Positions 47,481 to 59,439 are shown, numbered from the stretch's first letter. The stretch: DNA of 64,000 nucleotides from Tetragonia tetragonoides (GCA_038025085.1 CM076152.1:32305501-32369500); one strand, 5' to 3'. A program made the numbers and translations. Notes: generated by a model from the sequence alone, not told the origin.

Positions 47481-48839
47481 TGTGCAACGTACGGGCTTCA
47501 TATCTAGTCCCAAGTTTAATTTGAGCCCCAAATACTCCGAAGTTTAGACCCACCCGCCCAAAATGCTTTAAATGAAGACGCCGTTAAGAATTCTGTTAAC
47601 TTTGTTTACCTTGATCTTCAACCTCCCATCTTCATCTTCAATCTCTTATCTACATCTCCAACCTTTCGGCTACAAACCCCTTTTAATCCTCATATCCCTC
47701 ATTTCTTCATCTTCAACAAAGCAAGCAACCTAATCTCTCTTTCTTTATCATTATCCTCGCTAAAATTTATGAACAAACAAATTTTTCTTCCCTCTCTTCA
47801 CTTCCCATCCCTTTCCCTCATTTACCACTCTTCCCAATTCTTTGCACTTTCTTACACTTATCACTATCAACCCACCCACAGAAAGAAGAGGAAAAAAAAC
47901 CTTAACAAGACATTGAATACAAAATCCACTTTGTCTTAAATTGAAACAATGGCTTCTTTGACATTCTTAATTCAAATGATATACACTATTCACTAATTAA
48001 ACATAAGATGCCAATAATTAACCACTTGAATCTTAATGACCCCAAATACAGAAACTATTGTAAATATACCCGCTTATATCCACACGCAGCCATATTAGGT
48101 TTTCCCAAAACACAAACAAATAAGGAGAACAATGATAAAATAATTTTTTTTAAAAAAAATCTCCACTCCTCACTCATACTCCTTTTATTCACCCCACAAC
48201 AGGCAGGGATCAATATCATATCTATTTGATTAATTCAGTATTGTGGGTGATCTCGTGCCTTAATTTTAAACAAAAAAAAAGATTTTTAAGTAGCAGAACT
48301 TAGCTTAGAACTAGATCCGATCTCCTCTTTTCTCTTTATTGCAGACTTTTTAATGACCAAATATTATCTCGCCTGTAAAGTTTTGGTGTCAAGGTTTAAT
48401 GCACATCGATCAATAACACATTCGACATTTTTTATTCTTTTTTTGGTTTGTGGTGTTTTATTAAATTTAGATTTGGGTGTTCTTGGGTTGTTGTTGTTGT
48501 GCGGAGGTAATGTTGATTTTCGATTGATTTGGGGTGGTTTTGTAACTGGTGGGTGGAAAGGTATGATTGGGGTTGAAGATGAAGAAAGGTGGATATGGGG
48601 TTAAAAAAGGGATTGCAGCTGAGAAGTCGGAGATGGAGATGAGAGGTTGAAGATGGAGATAAAAGGTTGAAGATGAAGGTAAACGACTGTTAATGGAAAT
48701 CTTAATGTCGTTTCATTTAAAGCATTTCTGGCGGGTGAGTCTAAAATTCGGAGTATTTGGGGCTGAAATCAAATTTGAGATTATTAGCGGCTGACTGGCC
48801 AAATTTTGGATTATTGGCAGCCAATTTTCCTTGATTTTA

Positions 48840-49109
48840 TAACTTGAACAATATGATAATAATTATGCTGTTTTGTATTTATTAAGTCAAATAAATATTT
48901 GACACACTTGTATGGGCGGCTACGTGGCGGCCTACGTGCCATTATCATACAAATTGGGAGGCTTACGTAATATCCAATCCCTAAGATATAATCCCAGGTT
49001 TATAGTGCTACATAAACCAACCCAGAAGACAAATTAAACCCAGCCCAAAACCGAAACAAAACCCAGGTCCAATGCCCATAACCAAAGCCCGCGGTTCATT
49101 TAAACCAAA
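48840..49109 (+). promoter_or_regulatory. Upstream region of the Ulp1-type gene
   Basis: It lies between the TIR element and the leader of the gene that follows. It contains the GC-richer block gggcggctacgtggcggcct near 48917. No clear TATA box or element terminus was identified. Confidence 0.3.
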
Positions 49110-49741
49110 AAAAAACCACTTGATTTCTCTCTCCTATTTTCTCTTTGCTATTTTCTCTCTCTTTCTCGTTCGATTCTCTCTCCTCCTCGTTCGATTTGGC
49201 TTGATTTTCGCTCGATTTCTTCGTGATTCTCGTTCGTTGCTGCAAATTGAACGTCATTGCTGGACAAACTCGAATTCTCTCTTGATTCATCAAAAGCAGA
49301 GGTAAAAATAAATTTTGATTTCAATTTAGTTTAGTGTTTCGGTATTCAACTCATCTTTCAATTTATCGTGTTTGTGGCAGAATTCATTGCTATAACCTAA
49401 TAATTTTTTTGCTTTGGCAGTTGATTCATCACAAAATTGGAATTCGCTAAAGGTAAACTTAATTTCTCTTATTATTCTTCGTTGTTCTTGTTTTTGATTA
49501 ATTTTTTAATTTTTCAATAACGGTTGTGCTATAACCTAACAATTTATTACTTTTTGCAGTTGATTCATCAACCTAAGAGGTAAAATTCATTTCTTCTTTG
49601 TTTTATTACCTTTCTCTGTTTCGAAATTCATTTATGTTTGGATATTCATTTTGAACATCTATCAATTCATCAAAGAAAATGTGAAAAATTTGTTAATTTT
49701 TCAAAACCTCATTTTTGCAGTAAAATTCAGTAAAAAAAAAG
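49110..49741 (+). other. Non-coding leader with three small introns, Ulp1-type gene
   Basis: The first exon is rich in ctctct and ends ttgattcatcaaaagcagag|gtaaaa (49300). The next mini-exons are 49421-49452 and 49560-49579, each starting TTGATTCATCA after a good tgcag/ggcag acceptor and ending before gtaaa. The fourth exon starts at 49721 and contains the ATG at 49742. The intron 3' parts (gctataacctaa.aattt) are also repeated, 137-138 bp apart, so the leader grew by tandem duplication. Confidence 0.6.
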
Positions 49742-52700
49742 ATGTCTAAATCAGAACAAAGCAACTTCAGAACATGCAGAGAGGATTCAACTTCAGCTTC
49801 TAGGTAGTTCTTGTATTGCGTTAATGAATTTTCTGTTGATGAATTTTTCAATCAGTTAATGAATTTGCTATATGTCTTTTGCTTAAATGAATGTTTGATT
49901 TCCGTTGATGAATTTGTTGAAATGAATCTTTGATTTTGGTTAAATAAAATGGTCATGTGAACATAGCTAGGTTGCTTTTACATAAAAATGATTCTTTCAT
50001 GTTTATTTGTCTTGATGAATTTTTAAACCAAAATGAATTTTTGATTTCTGTTGATCATCTAACAATAGGTAAATTGCTTTTCAATGAATAAAAATTTAGT
50101 TTTCTTTCATGAATATTTGGTTAAAAGGATTTATTATAGTTGATAAAAATGAACGTTTGTTATAGATTAATGAATTTTTGAATATGATTAATGAATTAAT
50201 CATTTTAAGATAGCTACATTGCTATTGCTTAAATGAATATTTTATTCAAGCAACATCATGAATATTATATTTTTGCTTGTTCACTGAAACGATGAATCTT
50301 TGATTTTGTTTAATGACATTTGTTATGTTGATTGATGAATTTTGATCATGTCTATTTGATCTTGTTGACTGATTTCACATAGATGAATATTTTATTTTCT
50401 TGATGAATTTAGTCATTACAATTGATCAATATTTGATTCTTGTTAATGATCATCTTATTGCTAGATTGGTTTATGTTGAGAGAACCTTTGATGTTTCCAT
50501 CTTTGTGATTCATTTCTTTGTATTTTAAATGAATAAAAATAACTAGTTCCATGAGTTTTATAGCAGTATTAATGAATGCAGTACATTCTCATGATGAATA
50601 TGTTGATCTTGATTGATGTAGCTTTGAATGAATAAATTGATCATCTTAAGGGTAGATTGTTTTTGCATAAATGAATCTTTAATTTTCCGTGATGAATTTG
50701 TTCATCTTAAATGATGAATCTTTTGTTCAAAGAAATTTATTATAGTTCATAAAATAAATATTTGTTATAGATTACAGAATTTTTGAATATGATTAAAATA
50801 AATATGATTAAGCTACATTGCTTTTTCTTAAATGAATATTTATATGATGAATCTTTGATTTTATTTTATGAATTTTGTTATATAACAAAGGGATTGTGCA
50901 ATGGAACAAAGCGTTGTTTTTGGTAATTAAGATTCAGTTTTAACTCTGAAGTGAATTTTGCTATATAGCTTGATGGATACAATCTTTGTGATGCATTTCA
51001 TTGTAAACAAAAAGATGATGAAGAAACATCATCAAAAGCTGTTTTAACTATGAATTTTATGTTTTCATTCTAGCTTGAGGGCAGGAGATGATGAAGAAAC
51101 ATCATCAAAAGCTGTTTTAACTATGAATTTTATGTTTTCATTCTAGCTTGAGGGCAGGAGATGATGAAGAAACATCATCAAAAGCTGTTTCAATTAATAA
51201 AATAATTCTACGTGATGCTAAACCAAAACCTATAAACTCTGCTCCTCCGAGTTCTGATGAAAGGGTCCATCAGATAGCTTCGAGCGAATTGGGGGCAATG
51301 ACCTGTGGAGATATTGTAACGGATGTGCAGCCATTATCATAATCTAGGAAAAGAAAGTCTGATGACTATGACATCGTCCATATTTGTTCATCTGGAAGGA
51401 TTGAGTGTAGCTCAAGTGGTCCCGCTGAGAAGGAAACAGAGCCGTTAGAGAATAGACCAGCAGAGATTGAAGGAGATTCAGGAACTCATGGTTTAGAAAT
51501 TGGGGGCCATGTTGAGATAAAAACTGTATATACAAGGACTAAACGAGGACGGAAAACAGTGGCGCACGAATGTACTGACATTGCTCTTCGTGAACCAAGA
51601 CATATAGTTACTGTGGAATCTCCTAGGCAACTAAGACCACGTGATGGGAAAGTTGCTATAATTGAAGAAGTAGAAGTGCCAGATAGTGCACTTGATGTTG
51701 TAGATGAACAGAAGAGCAAGAGAGGGAGGGGAAGACCGAGAAAAGTGCTAGATCCAGGTACTGCACTCACCGTTGTTGGCACAAACGAGCTCATAGCTGC
51801 TCGGAAACTAAAAGAAATGAAAGCAGAAAACACATGCAAAAACAGGATGTCACCAAAAGGACTATTCGGAATGATATCCAAGTTAAATGAGCTGCAACGA
51901 AAAGCTGTGGCAGAAGTAGGGTTTGCTGGACTTTTGTATTTGAAGTTCAGTACAGTACAAGGTGAGTTTGCAAAAAGGATTGTAATGAATTTGGAACATG
52001 TCAGTCGTTACTACGACTTTGACAATGGAGATAGGTTAGTCATAGGGGAAGAAGATGTATTCTTGACACTAGGGCTTCTAAGAGGTCCAAAGAGAGTAGT
52101 TGAGGCAAAAAGTCAAACTGAAAGTGTTCAGTTTCACCAACTGGTAGAGGACTGGAGAGAAAGATGGGGAGGGGCAACTCCAACAACTTCTGAAATGCCT
52201 GATACAATAGCAACAAGAGGCGATCATGGAGATGAATTTAAGAGAGATTTTGTAGTATACGTGATGACAACTCTACTTCAAGGTCGACAAAGCCGACCAT
52301 GTCCTTATAAGTACCTGTACATTCTCATGAATGTCAATGAGATAAAGCAATACAACTTCTGTCAGATTGTTGTGAAGAGTCTCAGTGACAATGTAGGAAA
52401 CTGGAAGAGTAATCCGAGATGTTTCTTTAAAGGGTCGTTGCTGTTTCTTTTGGTAAGTTTTCATTAACTTAAGCTTGAGCATGCGGTTATGTAAATTAAT
52501 GAATTGATCATGTTTATTGATGAATGTTAATTTGACACACATGAATCTTTGTTTCCCTTGATAAATTTGATCATTCTGATTGATGAATTTCTCAAGTTAA
52601 TTAATGAATTCATTATCTTTAGATAGCTAGATTTGTTTGGGTTAAATTAAATGAATTAGGTCATTCTGATTGATCAATCTTTGACTATTGTTAATTAATT

Positions 52701-55700
52701 GATCAGCTTAAAGTAACTTGATTGGTCTGATTTTAATGAATCTTTGGTTGAATGAATCTTTCGTTGAATGAATATTTGAACATCATAACATATTATTAAC
52801 TTATTCTCCATGCAGTTATGCTACTGTGATAGAGTGGTATTTAAAGTCAGAAGTGTCCCTAGGGAATTCCCAATCATAAGAAATTGGACAGCAGAAGCTA
52901 TAGATGAGAGGGTGAGGGATAAATTGAAGGAAAAATTTGGCAAAGGATCAGTTGAAGAACGCATAGATATAACTGGTGTTGGTGAGTTTTTTGTAAAAAA
53001 TTAGATTACTTTTATACTAATTCCTAATGAATTTCTGATTAGAATACTTCTGATTTTTTAAATGTTGAGGCTGTGTTAGCTGGTCCTCCTTTTGAAGCAA
53101 ATGATGGTGATGAATCTGAAGGACAAAGCGGGAAGGATCACGATGGACCATCAGGAGCTGCTGAGGAACAAAATCTTGAGCTTGAAGCACCATCTGAAAC
53201 TCATAATGAACGATCAGAAATTGCTACTCAGCATCTGACAGCTGAGCTTGCTGCAACATCAACAACGCACCATTCAGCAGCACAACATGACCATGAGTGC
53301 TTCACCAATGATTCAGCTCCCGATGACCGAGATTTCCCCTTTTGTTCAAATGAATTGCTTGAGTTTTTGGTGCCTACATTTGAACCTCAACTGGCACAAT
53401 CAACTCCTCCCTTTCATCCTGAACCAGAACCAAAGCCTTTTTCACCTTTGGTGGTTCAAGATCCAATTGAAAAAGATCTTGAATTATGCCAACTTCACAA
53501 TTGCACTGAAAGTACTACCTCTCCTAATGAGCCAACAAAGGATAAGAATGTGAATCCTAGAGAGGTAAAAATGTTTCTATGCATATAACATTCAAATTAT
53601 TAAATGCCTCAATAAATATTTTTGATTTAACATAATGAATTCTCTGTGTACTAGGCATACAGAACTAGGCTTGCAGATGTCGCCTTAAGGATGACCATCA
53701 TCTTTGTTGATTTTGGTGAAACAATTCGAGAGGGAGTGGATTACATGCCTGAGAGTGAGCTCCTGCAGAGAGTTCAGAATGCTTCTATAAATATGTTCAC
53801 GGGGTTTTATGAGACGCAGAGACAGAGCCAAGAAGCGTTAAGACAAAGCCAAGAGGCGGCGAGGCGGAGCCAAGAGGCAGAGCAGAATCCTAAGCTTGAT
53901 ATTGAGACTGAAAAGGATGGGGAAAATGAGGTATTGCCTTCTGAAAAGGCGCAACCAAGCTCAAGCAGACAAGTACCGCACATAGAGCTTGAAGACTTCT
54001 TTGAAACTGAAGAAATGCTTCGAGCAGTTGATGCAATGGAGAAGGCAGCCATCTCTATTTTCGTGACACCTCCTTCATTTGATTTAGGGATATCTCCAAT
54101 TTCAACCCCTTTAAAAGTCGCCTCAGATTTTGGCATAAAGTAAAAACCGCTTACTTCATATATTTCAATTGATGAATTTTATATCTTATCTAAATGAATG
54201 TGATATGTTTAATGAATGTTATATATTTACAGGTACAACGAAAATGATAATGAACAAGGTTGTAGTTACATCACTCCCCCTGCCCCTAGACTACCGCTGT
54301 CCATCAGCGATAGCCCTCCAATGGGTGATGAACTTACTCTCACTGAAACTTCTACTGAGAACAAAGGCAAAAATCTGATGACAAGAGAACAAAGAGCAGC
54401 AAGGGCAGAAGAGATGATACGACAACGACACCCAGACCGTCTTCCCTTTGCACTTCGATCACCATTCTGGACCAGACACGTTAATGTTGCAAAGCGGTGC
54501 ACTGAGCAAGAGCAGCAAGTGGCTGATTATGCATTCTCAGAAGAAAGAGGCTTCAACACGTACGCATACCCTATAGCATAATAAAATCAATTATAGCTTG
54601 TTTTTTTGGATATATATCAAATGAATATTAATTACTCTTACTTTTGTTTCATCCAGTGAGGTGCTAGTAAGAATACGACCATTTCTTTTCACAATAAGAA
54701 GAAGCGTATTTCTTACCCTTGGAGGGATTGCCAGTCAAAGAGATGCTGTTGACAATCAAATTATCGATGTTTGGACTTTGATGCTCAACAACAAAGAGCG
54801 AGCTAGAAGTTCTCAATCGCCAAGGAGGTTTTTTTTGTCAACAAACGTCTATGTAAGTTACAGTTGTCTGAACTATGTGAATTACCCTTCTTTATATAGT
54901 TTAAACTCAATATTGAAAATAACTACAATGAATTCATTTGTTAAAAGGTCCACTTCACTTTTAACGTACCAGAAGAAAAGCAAATCAAAGATTTTGTGGA
55001 CGAAATTCACCTTGAGATGGAACATTGCAACATGGAAGACCTCAGGGATGTCAGCATGGTAACATTCAACTCATCTTTCAATTTATCTTGTTTGTGGCAG
55101 AATTCAATGCTCCTCTGCAATGAATTCATTTACATAAAGTGCTCATTTATTGATATACCACATTGAATTCACTGCTCCTTTGCTGTGAATTCATTTACTT
55201 AACACTGAAACTCATCAAATATACCCCCTTGAAATTTATTTACTTAACACTGAAATTCATCAAAACCACCATGAATTTACCCCCTTGAAAACCACCATGA
55301 ATTTGTCTACTTAAATTCATAGCACATGCAATTCATCTTTCAATTCTTTTGCATTCAACTATGTTCATTAAAAGGAACTAATTTTATGCTTAACAACTCT
55401 ATGACAGTTCTTCTTTGCAATTGGTGTAAGCGAACACTTCTACACAGTTTGTGTCAATTTCAAATCTCGATTTATTGAGATCCTTGACAACAGGAAACTA
55501 TCGAAAGAAGTGTCCAAGAAAGAAAAATATGGCCGTGTGATTGAAAATATTGTAAGATTTCATACTTTACATATATTCATGCCTAATGAATACTAAAAAT
55601 GAATATATATTTCTCAGAATTGTTTAGTCTCTTACTTCTTTGTTATGAAATCATTTAACTGTTTTTGTGTCAAAATTAGGTCAACGGACTCACTATTTTC

Positions 55701-56085
55701 TTGACACAAATAAAACATCCAATGGCTGAAGAAGTGAAACTGTACAAAGACAAGATCATGCCCTTACCGTGGCGTAATAACAACAACATTTCAGATTGTG
55801 CCATATATACCATGAGGCACATGGAGACATACAAGGGCACAATGGAGGGTTATGAACCTTTCGCTAAGAATGATGTAAGTAAAGTTCCTGTCTTATTTCC
55901 TTTAATTCAGCCTTTCAAAGAAATATATGTGCCTAATTCTGCATCCCTATTATCTTTCACAGGACATCGCAATAAAGACACTCAGGGTCAAGTACTGTTA
56001 CAGTATCATCACAAATGAAATCAATGAAGAGAGGAAGAAGATCTTGGGAAGAGTGAAAGAGAGCTTCAAGAAGAAGGACCCATAG
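49742..56085 (+). pseudogene. Transposon-type Ulp1-like cysteine protease with AT-hook; one in-frame stop
   Basis: Eleven coding exons join in frame: 49742-49803, 51147-52452, 52816-52981, 53080-53564, 53655-54139, 54233-54559, 54657-54852, 54948-55058, 55408-55551, 55680-55874, 55963-56085. This makes 1200 codons, with a TAA at 51340-51342 (codon 86) as the only lesion. Features: AT-hook KRGRGRPRK near residue 210; a region resembling plant transposon-associated Ulp proteins (residues 250-460); an acidic, low-complexity middle; three RQSQEA-type repeats near 705; and a C-terminal Ulp1 (C48) fold. The apparent triad is His1056 (SEHFYTVCV), Asp1073 (EILDNR) and Cys1134 (SDCAIYTMRH). C48 enzymes remove SUMO or NEDD8. 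The usual Gln six residues before Cys is Asn here, and Gly after Cys is Ala. The introns are full of atgaatt motifs. This kind of gene is known from Kaonashi-type Mutator elements. Confidence 0.8.
51013..51196 (+). repeat. 73-bp tandem repeat spanning the acceptor of Ulp1 coding exon 2
   Basis: The unit agatgatgaagaaacatcat, then caaaagctgttttaactatg and tttcattctagcttgagggc, occurs at 51013 and 51086, and partly at 51159. Each unit carries the acceptor ttcattctag and the exon start. The last acceptor (exon from 51147) keeps the frame; using an earlier one would bring in taact-type stop-rich sequence. Confidence 0.9.
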
Positions 56086-57263
56086 ATATTATAATGAGTT
56101 ATAGTTCGAAGAAAATGTATAGGGTCATAGTACTAGTATAGCAAAAAATCTGAACAAAATTTGTATATAGTCATTTAGTACACATTCTGATCCAAGTGTT
56201 GATACAAAAAATACATTCTGATGGAAGTGAATGGAAATGAATTCCATCTGCTATTTCTAGTACAGATTCTGATCAAAAAGTCTTGGTACATTTTGCAGAT
56301 TTGGTTTAAGATTTAATATTCCGATTGAATTCATTGCAGCCACAGAACGCGCTGTAATGAATTTAATGTCCTACACTGATGAATTTGAATACTTAAATAA
56401 ATAAATTCAGAGCAAAGGGGCAATGAATTCTAGTATGACAAAAGAATTTACTCGAGTAAATGAATTCAAAGCAATGAAGTCTTTCTTAAAAAATAAGAAA
56501 ATAATATTATAACAAAAGAACACACCACAAAACAGATCTTTGATAGCTTATTTCAACATGAATTGAAAAAATACAAATGGATTAAGTACTTAAAACAAAA
56601 TGAATTCAGAGAAAAAGGAGCAATGATTTCACTTAATCTCATTGCTCTTTCACCTAACTACTAGTTACTCAAGGTATCGGCATAAAAATAAACAAAAATA
56701 GCTGCATTGCTTATGTAAAATTTGTCTATTTTCAACATGAATTCAAAGCTCCAAATCCAAATGAATTCCATGTCCTATTCTGATGAATTTGAATATCTCA
56801 ATAAATGAATTCAGAGCAAAGGGCCAATGAATTCTAGTATGAAAAATGAATTTGCTTAAGTATAATGGGAATGAACTAAATGTGACTAAGTACTTAAACA
56901 AAATGAATTCAGAGCATAAAGGACCAAAATGAATTCAGATCCAAAATGAATTCCATGTCCTATACTGATGAATTTAAGTACTTATGTAAATGAATTCAAA
57001 ACAAAAGAGCAATGAATCATAGATTCTTCTTTCATATATAAGCTTATAAACAGATAAGAGATAAAACAAACAAAAGAGACATAGTTCCATTCATTAAAAT
57101 TTACATGATAACAAAACCCAATTCATTTGCATTCTTTATAGATCAAAGAAAGAGACTGGTTCACTATACAGTTCACTTAACTGCAAAATCCTCCAAAAAA
57201 AATCTGCTGCACACTACAACACCCAAAAGCAGCATAAAAATTGACATTCACACCCCCCTAGCC
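56086..57263. other. Spacer with dense GAATTC/ATGAATT motifs
   Basis: This is the 3'UTR of the Ulp1-type gene followed by spacer. Phrases such as caaaatgaattcagagca and gatgaatttgaatactt recur many times. A near-duplicate pair of about 60 bp (tttgaata.ct.aaataaat..attcagagcaaagg) lies near 56383 and 56787. No gene. Confidence 0.6.
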
Positions 57264-57736
57264 CTACTCTTGGTCATACACTGGACCAGGCCAGGCGTTT
57301 GGCTCATTGAGATGTTCCTCCAGCCAAAGAAAAAGCTGCCATTCAGCTATCGACATCCAATGCCTGTCTTGAAATCTGTTTTGTATGACATAACTATGCC
57401 ATACCAGACCCTCCCACCTTTTCGCCACAGTCAGACATTGCTGCAGCGTCCTCATTGAACATCTTTTAAAAACATGCTGCTGCATGATTTTCTCAAGTGT
57501 CAAAAGCTTTGTTGCTCCACCAGCCCAAGCCATCTTGTTCCATTTCTTGGAAACTTTACAAGCAGTAGACAAATCCTCAAGATCAAGTCGATAAAACACA
57601 TCCGTCATCAGAATTTCTGACATTCCTGAAATGTCAGTAAAATCTCCGGTATCGTGATGCTCATCAAAGGTTTGTCTCCAGAGAGACATTTTTTGATGAG
57701 CTTCAAAACCTAGCCTTTCGATCAAAGCTTCGATAT
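57264..57736 (-). CDS. Small protein with two F-box-like motifs (A)
   Basis: The exon begins at 57736 after acceptor tttttgtgttgtag. The first ATG is at 57689, giving 141 codons to the stop at 57264. Alternatively, it continues upstream through an exon ending near 58508 (CCACCTTTTGAAG before gtaatttt), which joins in frame as PPFEDIEALIERLGFEAHQK. Two tandem motifs resemble the F-box helix pattern: MTDVFYRLDLEDLSTACKVS then KKWNKMAW (about residues 28-55), and LEKIMQQHVFKRCSMRTLQQ then TVAKRWEGLVW. The tail has WMSIAEWQLFLWLEEHLN. It lies between the Ulp1-type gene and its divergent partner at 59440. Function is unknown. If the motifs are real F-boxes it could dock on SKP1-like adaptors. The match is weak and could also be a general helical repeat. 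Confidence 0.6.
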
Positions 57737-58507
57737 CTACAACACAAAAACAGTAAACCAAAAAAATAAACAAAAATGAGTAACAATGTCCCTATTAAAA
57801 TGAATTATACTACCTCTAACAGTGTAGCAGAACTTAGCTATGCAATTCAGAAAAAAAAAAAACAAAAAACAAATGAACTTTAACAAAAACATTTGACCAA
57901 AAATACATAACCTAATTCTAAAAAACGACTGGCTAAACAAGAAAAAAAACAACAACAAGAACTTGAATTCAAATTGAATCACAAATGACAACTGACACTA
58001 TAGCAAAAAAATTAACTATCCCATTCAGGAAAAAAACCTAAATCATTTCAAAACAAGAAATGAACTTTAACAAATAATTAGCCAAACACAAAAAAGACCA
58101 ACAACTTGGCTTTCAATTCTGCCACAAAAACACAAATAACACTATAGCAACACACTTACCTATGCAACATTCACAAAAAAAAGAAACAATGTAAAAGTAC
58201 TTTCAAAACAATGAATTTTATGAACAGTTTCACAAATCTAAGCTAGTGCTAACAATCAAACAGCAACACTAAACCAAAAAACTTTTACACCAAAACGCAA
58301 AACAGAAGAAAAATCTACAAAAAAAGACACAAACCCAAATGAAAATAACTAAAAACGAAGACTAAAATGTAAGCTATTGATAACAATCAAACACCAACAC
58401 TGAACCAAAACGCAAAACATATAAAAACACAAAAGAAAAACCCAAAAAAAAAAAACAGAAACCAAATGCAAAACTAACTTGAAAAACTAAAGGGAACACT
58501 AAAATTA
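57737..58507 (-). other. Intron of small gene A
   Basis: A-rich on the plus strand, with many aacacaaaaac stretches, including three similar phrases around acaaatgacaactgacact / cacaaataacactatagcaa. It ends at the putative donor near 58508. No coding sequence. Confidence 0.4.
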
Positions 58508-58975
58508 CCTTCAAAAGGTGGTAAACCATCAACCTTTATCTTTAGATTGCAAAAAGAAATGCTCTGATGTTCTGACGCAGAGTTTTTCAAGGGCTACAGT
58601 GTTGTTTGCCTTACAGCGCTTTGAACTTCTGACTTCACAAACTCAAAAGGGCATGATCAAGTGGGGTTATAAAGCAAGCTATTAGGGGCATGATGGTCAT
58701 TAAATTATGTCAAATTGCTCTCAAAAACGAGGGAAGTTTTCTGCACCAATAATGTTCATTATGTCAAATCACTGTTAAAGTTTAGTAATTAAAAATGATT
58801 AAAAAACAAAGGAGCTTAAGGTTAAGATTGCTTCACCCATTCACCCATTTTAGATGAATATTACATATCAAACCCATATTTCAAACCCCAAAGGCAAACT
58901 TCAAGCTTTACTCATCCACACTCAACCCCCAAAAAAAAACTCCTCTTCCATTTGCTCTTGTCAGGTATATTTCTT
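58508..58975. promoter_or_regulatory. Bidirectional promoter and leaders between the two F-box-like genes
   Basis: On the minus strand the leader/first exon of gene A ends at 58508. On the plus strand a leader with catttgctcttgtcag|gtatat ends near 58965. The two genes are transcribed away from each other from about 58650-58900. No defined TATA box was fixed. Confidence 0.4.
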
Positions 58976-59439
58976 CTAACTCTTCCAATTTCTTGTTTGT
59001 GTTTGTCTTTGTGTCAGGTATGCAAATTACAAATTCTTAGAAGCAGGTGACAAATTATTTTTCTTGTTTAGCATTTTCCACTACACCATTGCTTTTTATC
59101 TGTTTAGCATTTTACAATACCCATTCCTTTTAATGTTTTAATTCCTTTTAATGCTATAAATATTTGATAAAATGCATGATTTTAGTCTAAAATCTGTTCA
59201 TAGTTGTTTATGATTCAACAAGTTCAGCTCCTGTTTTGCTCCCCTATTGCAAAAGAAAGATGTGTTTAAAAGACATGTTATAAAAGGCAAAATTCATCAT
59301 AATGATCAAAAGTACAAAAAAGAGGGTTAATTGTATGTGGATTAGCATTGTAAATTTTTAATGTTGCTAACTAAAAATCCTTACAGGATTATCAAAAAAA
59401 TACATTGCTTCACCTAATGATCAGAAGGAAACGGTAAAG

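Larger units (their letters stand above)
34431..47507 (+). mobile_element. Large Helitron-like insertion, 13,077 bp
   Basis: It starts TCTATATATTAGAGGC after an A and ends ...gggcttcatatCTAG before a T. A degenerate hairpin (ctgtgcaacgtacggg) lies about 12 bases before the CTAG, matching the 3' structure of the Helitron at 6437-8398. The split TIR of the host element confirms insertion at exactly this interval. No Rep/helicase ORF was found. The interior is a mosaic of repeats, a giant palindrome, a LINE fragment and a MITE-like block. It may be one long non-autonomous Helitron enlarged by nested insertions. Confidence 0.75.
34367..48830. mobile_element. Mutator-like TIR element (1387 bp) split by a 13 kb Helitron
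   Basis: The left end reads gaaaaattggttgccaataa then tccgaagtttggcccgtcag (34367-34406). The right end reverse-complemented reads ggaaaattggctgccaataa then tccaaaatttggccagtcag. It is flanked by TTGATTTTA at 34358-34366 and 48831-48839, a perfect 9-bp target duplication. After removing 34431-47507, the left TIR continues at 47508 (cccaagtttaatttgagccc, accccgcc-type stretch, aatgctttaaatga) and matches the right TIR (about 48600-48830) for roughly 250 bp, including the pyrimidine-rich catcttcaacctcc part. The interior (about 47700-48600) has no supported gene. Confidence 0.85.

Noticed and set aside
34431..47507. An integrated virus or LTR element
   Set aside because: I saw no LTRs, capsid, polymerase or movement-protein coding sequence. 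The ends fit a Helitron-type insertion instead.
48353..48604. Open frame of 83 codons inside the TIR element
   Set aside because: Hydrophobic, low-complexity Gly/Leu-rich translation from GT-rich sequence near the TIR. No family resemblance.
51486..51881. Minus-strand ORF of 131 codons opposite the Ulp1-type gene
   Set aside because: Its codons are the complement of a clearly coding exon, and it shows no motif of its own.
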